A DNA stretch of 64,000 bases from Piromyces finnis (Eukaryota > Neocallimastigomycota > Neocallimastigomycetes > Neocallimastigales > Neocallimastigaceae): contig MCFH01000010.1 in NCBI GenBank assembly GCA_002104945.1, positions 496,001-560,000 on the forward strand, written 5' to 3'. How positions within the stretch are numbered: position 1 is the first letter of the stretch; each line of letters opens with the position of its first letter. Positions 62,801-64,000 of this stretch are shown piece by piece. The position numbers and the translations under genes were made by a program. The notes below the pieces were generated by a model. It was not told where the DNA came from and ran no database searches. It saw only the letters and a program-made list of their open reading frames with translations.

Positions 62801-64000
62801 ATGGTGTATTATTATTCAATAATAGGATCTATGTCCCCCAAGATTGTCGTTTGGAAGTTCTTAAAATTTGCCATGACTCACCCTCCGCTGGACACTTCGG
62901 ATTAAAGAAAACTACTTCCCTTATTGTTCGTGACTTTTGGTGGCCTTATCTCTCAGTCGATGTCAAAGAATATGTTAGGTCTTGCGAAATATGTTGCCGA
63001 TCAAAGGATTCTCGACACAAACCCTATGGATTTCTCTCCCCTTTGGAAATTGCTGAACGTCCTTGGTCTTCCTTATCTATGGACTTTATTACGGATCTCC
63101 CACCTTCCCAAAAGTATACTTGCATTCTTGTAGTCACCGATAGATTAACTAAATTATGCCACTTCATTCCTTTTGAGAACATCCCTTCTGCCTCCGATAC
63201 TGCTGATGCTTTCATGATCAACGTTTTTCGTCTCCATGGATTACCAAATGAAATTCTTTCGGATAGAGGTACTCAATTTACCTCTAAATTCTGGAATTCA
63301 ATTTGCAAATCTTTTGATATAAACCTAAAATTTTCTTCTTCCTACCATCACCAAACTAACGGGCTGACGGAGAGGGTAAACTCCGTTGTAGAACAATACC
63401 TAAGGTGTTACTCAAATTATAAAGGCTCTAACTGGTACAAGTTCTTACATCTTGCTGAATTTAGTTACAATAATGCCGTTCAAGAATCTACCAAAACTTC
63501 ACCATTTTTTGCTAACTATGGCTATAATCCAAAACATTCTCCAATTTTACCAAGTCGTACCGAGATACCAACTGCGGATGAATTCACAAGAAATTTCAAA
63601 GAAATAATTAAAACTCTTAAAGATAACTTGAAGAAATCCATTAATCAACAAGAAAAATTCGCAAACAAACACAGAAGTAAAGCCCCTGAACTCAAGGTAA
63701 ATGATAAAGTATGGATCAACAGTTCTTTAATAATGCGTAATGGTAATAAGAAGTTAAAACCTAGAAAACTTGGTCCGTACAAAATAATTGAAAAAATTTC
63801 TCCAGTTTCTTTCAAATTGGAGTTACCAAAAGAAATTCGCATTCATCCAGTCATCCACGTTTCAGAATTGGAACCCTACCATGAAGACAAGTTCAATAGA
63901 AAGCAACCGCCACCTCCGCCGGTTATTGTGGATAATAAGGAAGAATTTGAAGTCGAAGAGATATTGGATAAAAGAAGATATTATGGTAAAGTCCAATATC
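59866..64000 (+). CDS. Gag-Pol-chromodomain polyprotein of element B (3' end outside window)
   Basis: The frame is open for 1,378 codons from ATG 59866 to the last base, with no stop. The start [20 protein letters not shown] aligns with the Gag of element A ([20 protein letters not shown]). Domains by approximate residue: CCHC knuckle CLYCGSPDHKLNNC at 224; protease LLIDSGSQLNLID at 293; reverse transcriptase catalytic YIDDLIIFS at 638; RNase [14 protein letters not shown]; integrase MDFITDLP near 1071, SDRGTQFTS and QTNGLTERVN; GPY/F segment [12 protein letters not shown]; and the first part of a chromodomain ([20 protein letters not shown]). One oddity is LRLCQDYRKLN where A and most relatives have a Val (MCVDYR). 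Probably 50 or fewer residues are missing. It is a different family from A, clearly diverged along its whole length. Confidence 0.93.
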   Translation, partial: MDEELMNHATLKDGFAGNRRFFKGFLAKIELIFMVYPERYADDEAKIVYIISRLYGEALNWAASLIHNHDECLLNYDSFVAKLKSVFGNNDSTFVANQKLRTIKQRKIGEIQKYILEFNRYSDDSSWNESAKMDAFLAGLQDQVANRILEMFPGPQTLLNLQVIASRIDSRIDTNRRFFNNNHSNSTNQNRRTEANRKPFTSRNKKTYGPLTSEEKARRIKENLCLYCGSPDHKLNNCPKRSKNEKTAGTHISNSMPEKKPRIRFSDNPHLKQPVFEFQLNTSDVSVNTKLLIDSGSQLNLIDVVFAEENNIPFDKSVSLDKISGIGGEQLVLGKSIPISIKYKNHQCKTIFYIVDLPGYCGILGAEWLHQHNPIINFVEKELSFNSNFCLSHCSVIPNVAPTYVISSISNDSKPSCSTSTNSYIHDSVTNLPKSQDSTTNTSSNQEVILPAELQAFEDVFNEKAAEQLPPHRQYDCEIRLKPDSKLFYGPIYPLTDKESMVLKEYIDENLRKGFIRPSKSPAGAPVLFVPKKNGELRLCQDYRKLNEITIRDSYPLPLINDMLEHLGKSNIFSKLDLRSAYNLVRIKEGDEFKTAFTCKYGHFEYTVMPFGLKNAPAVFQHFINDVLEGILGIFVFSYIDDLIIFSENFKTHVIQVKEVLKRLRKAGLYAKLEKCEFFVPFIDFLGHRISSEGILMDPKKIASILEWPTPKSVKEVQAFLGLANYYRRFIAGFAEIAQPLNALLKKDVKFCFSHQCENSFSLIKSKFASSPVLAYPNRDIPFIVETDASNFAIGAILSQTNPKDKSVHPVAFFSRSLSSSERNYPIYDKELLAIVAALETWRHLLKGTTQPFKIFSDHRNLLYQKKPEKMTQRLVRWSLFLAEFNFIIVYRSGSANGKPDALSRRPDYLENFKYNNDIPNSVLRPENFCAMVLDNNPLMDKIISNSKDDKFYFEVCKYLETQIPPVPHSQIENFKIQDGVLLFNNRIYVPQDCRLEVLKICHDSPSAGHFGLKKTTSLIVRDFWWPYLSVDVKEYVRSCEICCRSKDSRHKPYGFLSPLEIAERPWSSLSMDFITDLPPSQKYTCILVVTDRLTKLCHFIPFENIPSASDTADAFMINVFRLHGLPNEILSDRGTQFTSKFWNSICKSFDINLKFSSSYHHQTNGLTERVNSVVEQYLRCYSNYKGSNWYKFLHLAEFSYNNAVQESTKTSPFFANYGYNPKHSPILPSRTEIPTADEFTRNFKEIIKTLKDNLKKSINQQEKFANKHRSKAPELKVNDKVWINSSLIMRNGNKKLKPRKLGPYKIIEKISPVSFKLELPKEIRIHPVIHVSELEPYHEDKFNRKQPPPPPVIVDNKEEFEVEEILDKRRYYGKVQY

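Larger units (their letters stand above)
52441..64000 (+). mobile_element. Element B: Ty3-type chromovirus, split by element A, right end outside window
   Basis: Parts on the plus strand: 5' LTR 52441-52999, self-priming primer-binding site at 53000, leader 53000-53183 continued at 59700-59865, and Gag-Pol from 59866 to past the window end. Element A (53184-59694) sits in the leader in opposite orientation, and one copy of its ctagg duplication belongs to B. LTR borders are supported by a perfect 7-bp terminal inverted repeat (TGTAACG / CGTTACA), by the match of the first ten bases to the LTR of A and by the primer-binding site. B itself lies in the Gag frame of element C. Confidence 0.85.

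Overview
The window comes from an extremely AT-rich eukaryote. It has dense short GT-AG introns, long AAT microsatellites and Asn-rich proteins. Its genes point to a flagellated (zoosporic) early-diverging fungus, most like the anaerobic rumen fungi (Neocallimastigomycota). The clues are CCDC39 (a motile-cilium ruler protein), a class C GPCR-like receptor with a bacterial-type solute-binding ectodomain, a fungal-style GPI-anchored Ser/Thr-rich protein, Ty3-type chromoviruses and the base composition. The phylum call is inference; a flagellated opisthokont or fungus is the safer statement.

Host genes occupy about 0.5-45 kb. In order: RCC1 (-); a GC-richer relic island and an AAAT microsatellite; a 1333-residue Asn-rich protein with a possible MSP/ASH-like fold (-), divergent from CCDC39 (+, 20 exons); an XRCC4-like NHEJ factor (-), divergent from the peroxin PEX6 (+); the PLP-synthase glutaminase PDX2/SNO (+); the 60S export adaptor NMD3 (-); a SANT/Myb-like protein (-); a small three-TM protein (+); a GPI-anchored protein (-); the SBP-7TM receptor (-); LTV1 (+); and a PH-domain protein (-). 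There is no operon-like organisation. NMD3 and LTV1 both serve ribosome biogenesis but are not adjacent. The two divergent pairs may share promoters.

From 44.8 to about 51 kb I see no gene, only AT-rich sequence and simple repeats.

From about 51 kb to the end is a three-level nest of LTR retrotransposons. Element C (+) has a tRNA-type primer-binding site and a Gag fragment, and its Gag is cut by the 5' LTR of element B. Element B (+) has its LTR at 52441-52999 and a Gag-Pol reading frame open from 59866 to the window end; its leader is split by element A. Element A (-, 53184-59694) is complete: identical 429-bp LTRs, a 5-bp target duplication ctagg, and one intact 1480-codon Gag-Pol-chromodomain ORF. 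The LTRs of A and B share two unusual properties. Each has a tRNA-like module with A-box and B-box near its 5' end. Each has a TATA box followed 38-40 nt later by a 10-nt sequence complementary to the primer-binding site directly after that LTR, which implies Tf1-style self-priming rather than tRNA priming. The combination of self-priming and a tRNA-like LTR head is the most unusual thing I found.
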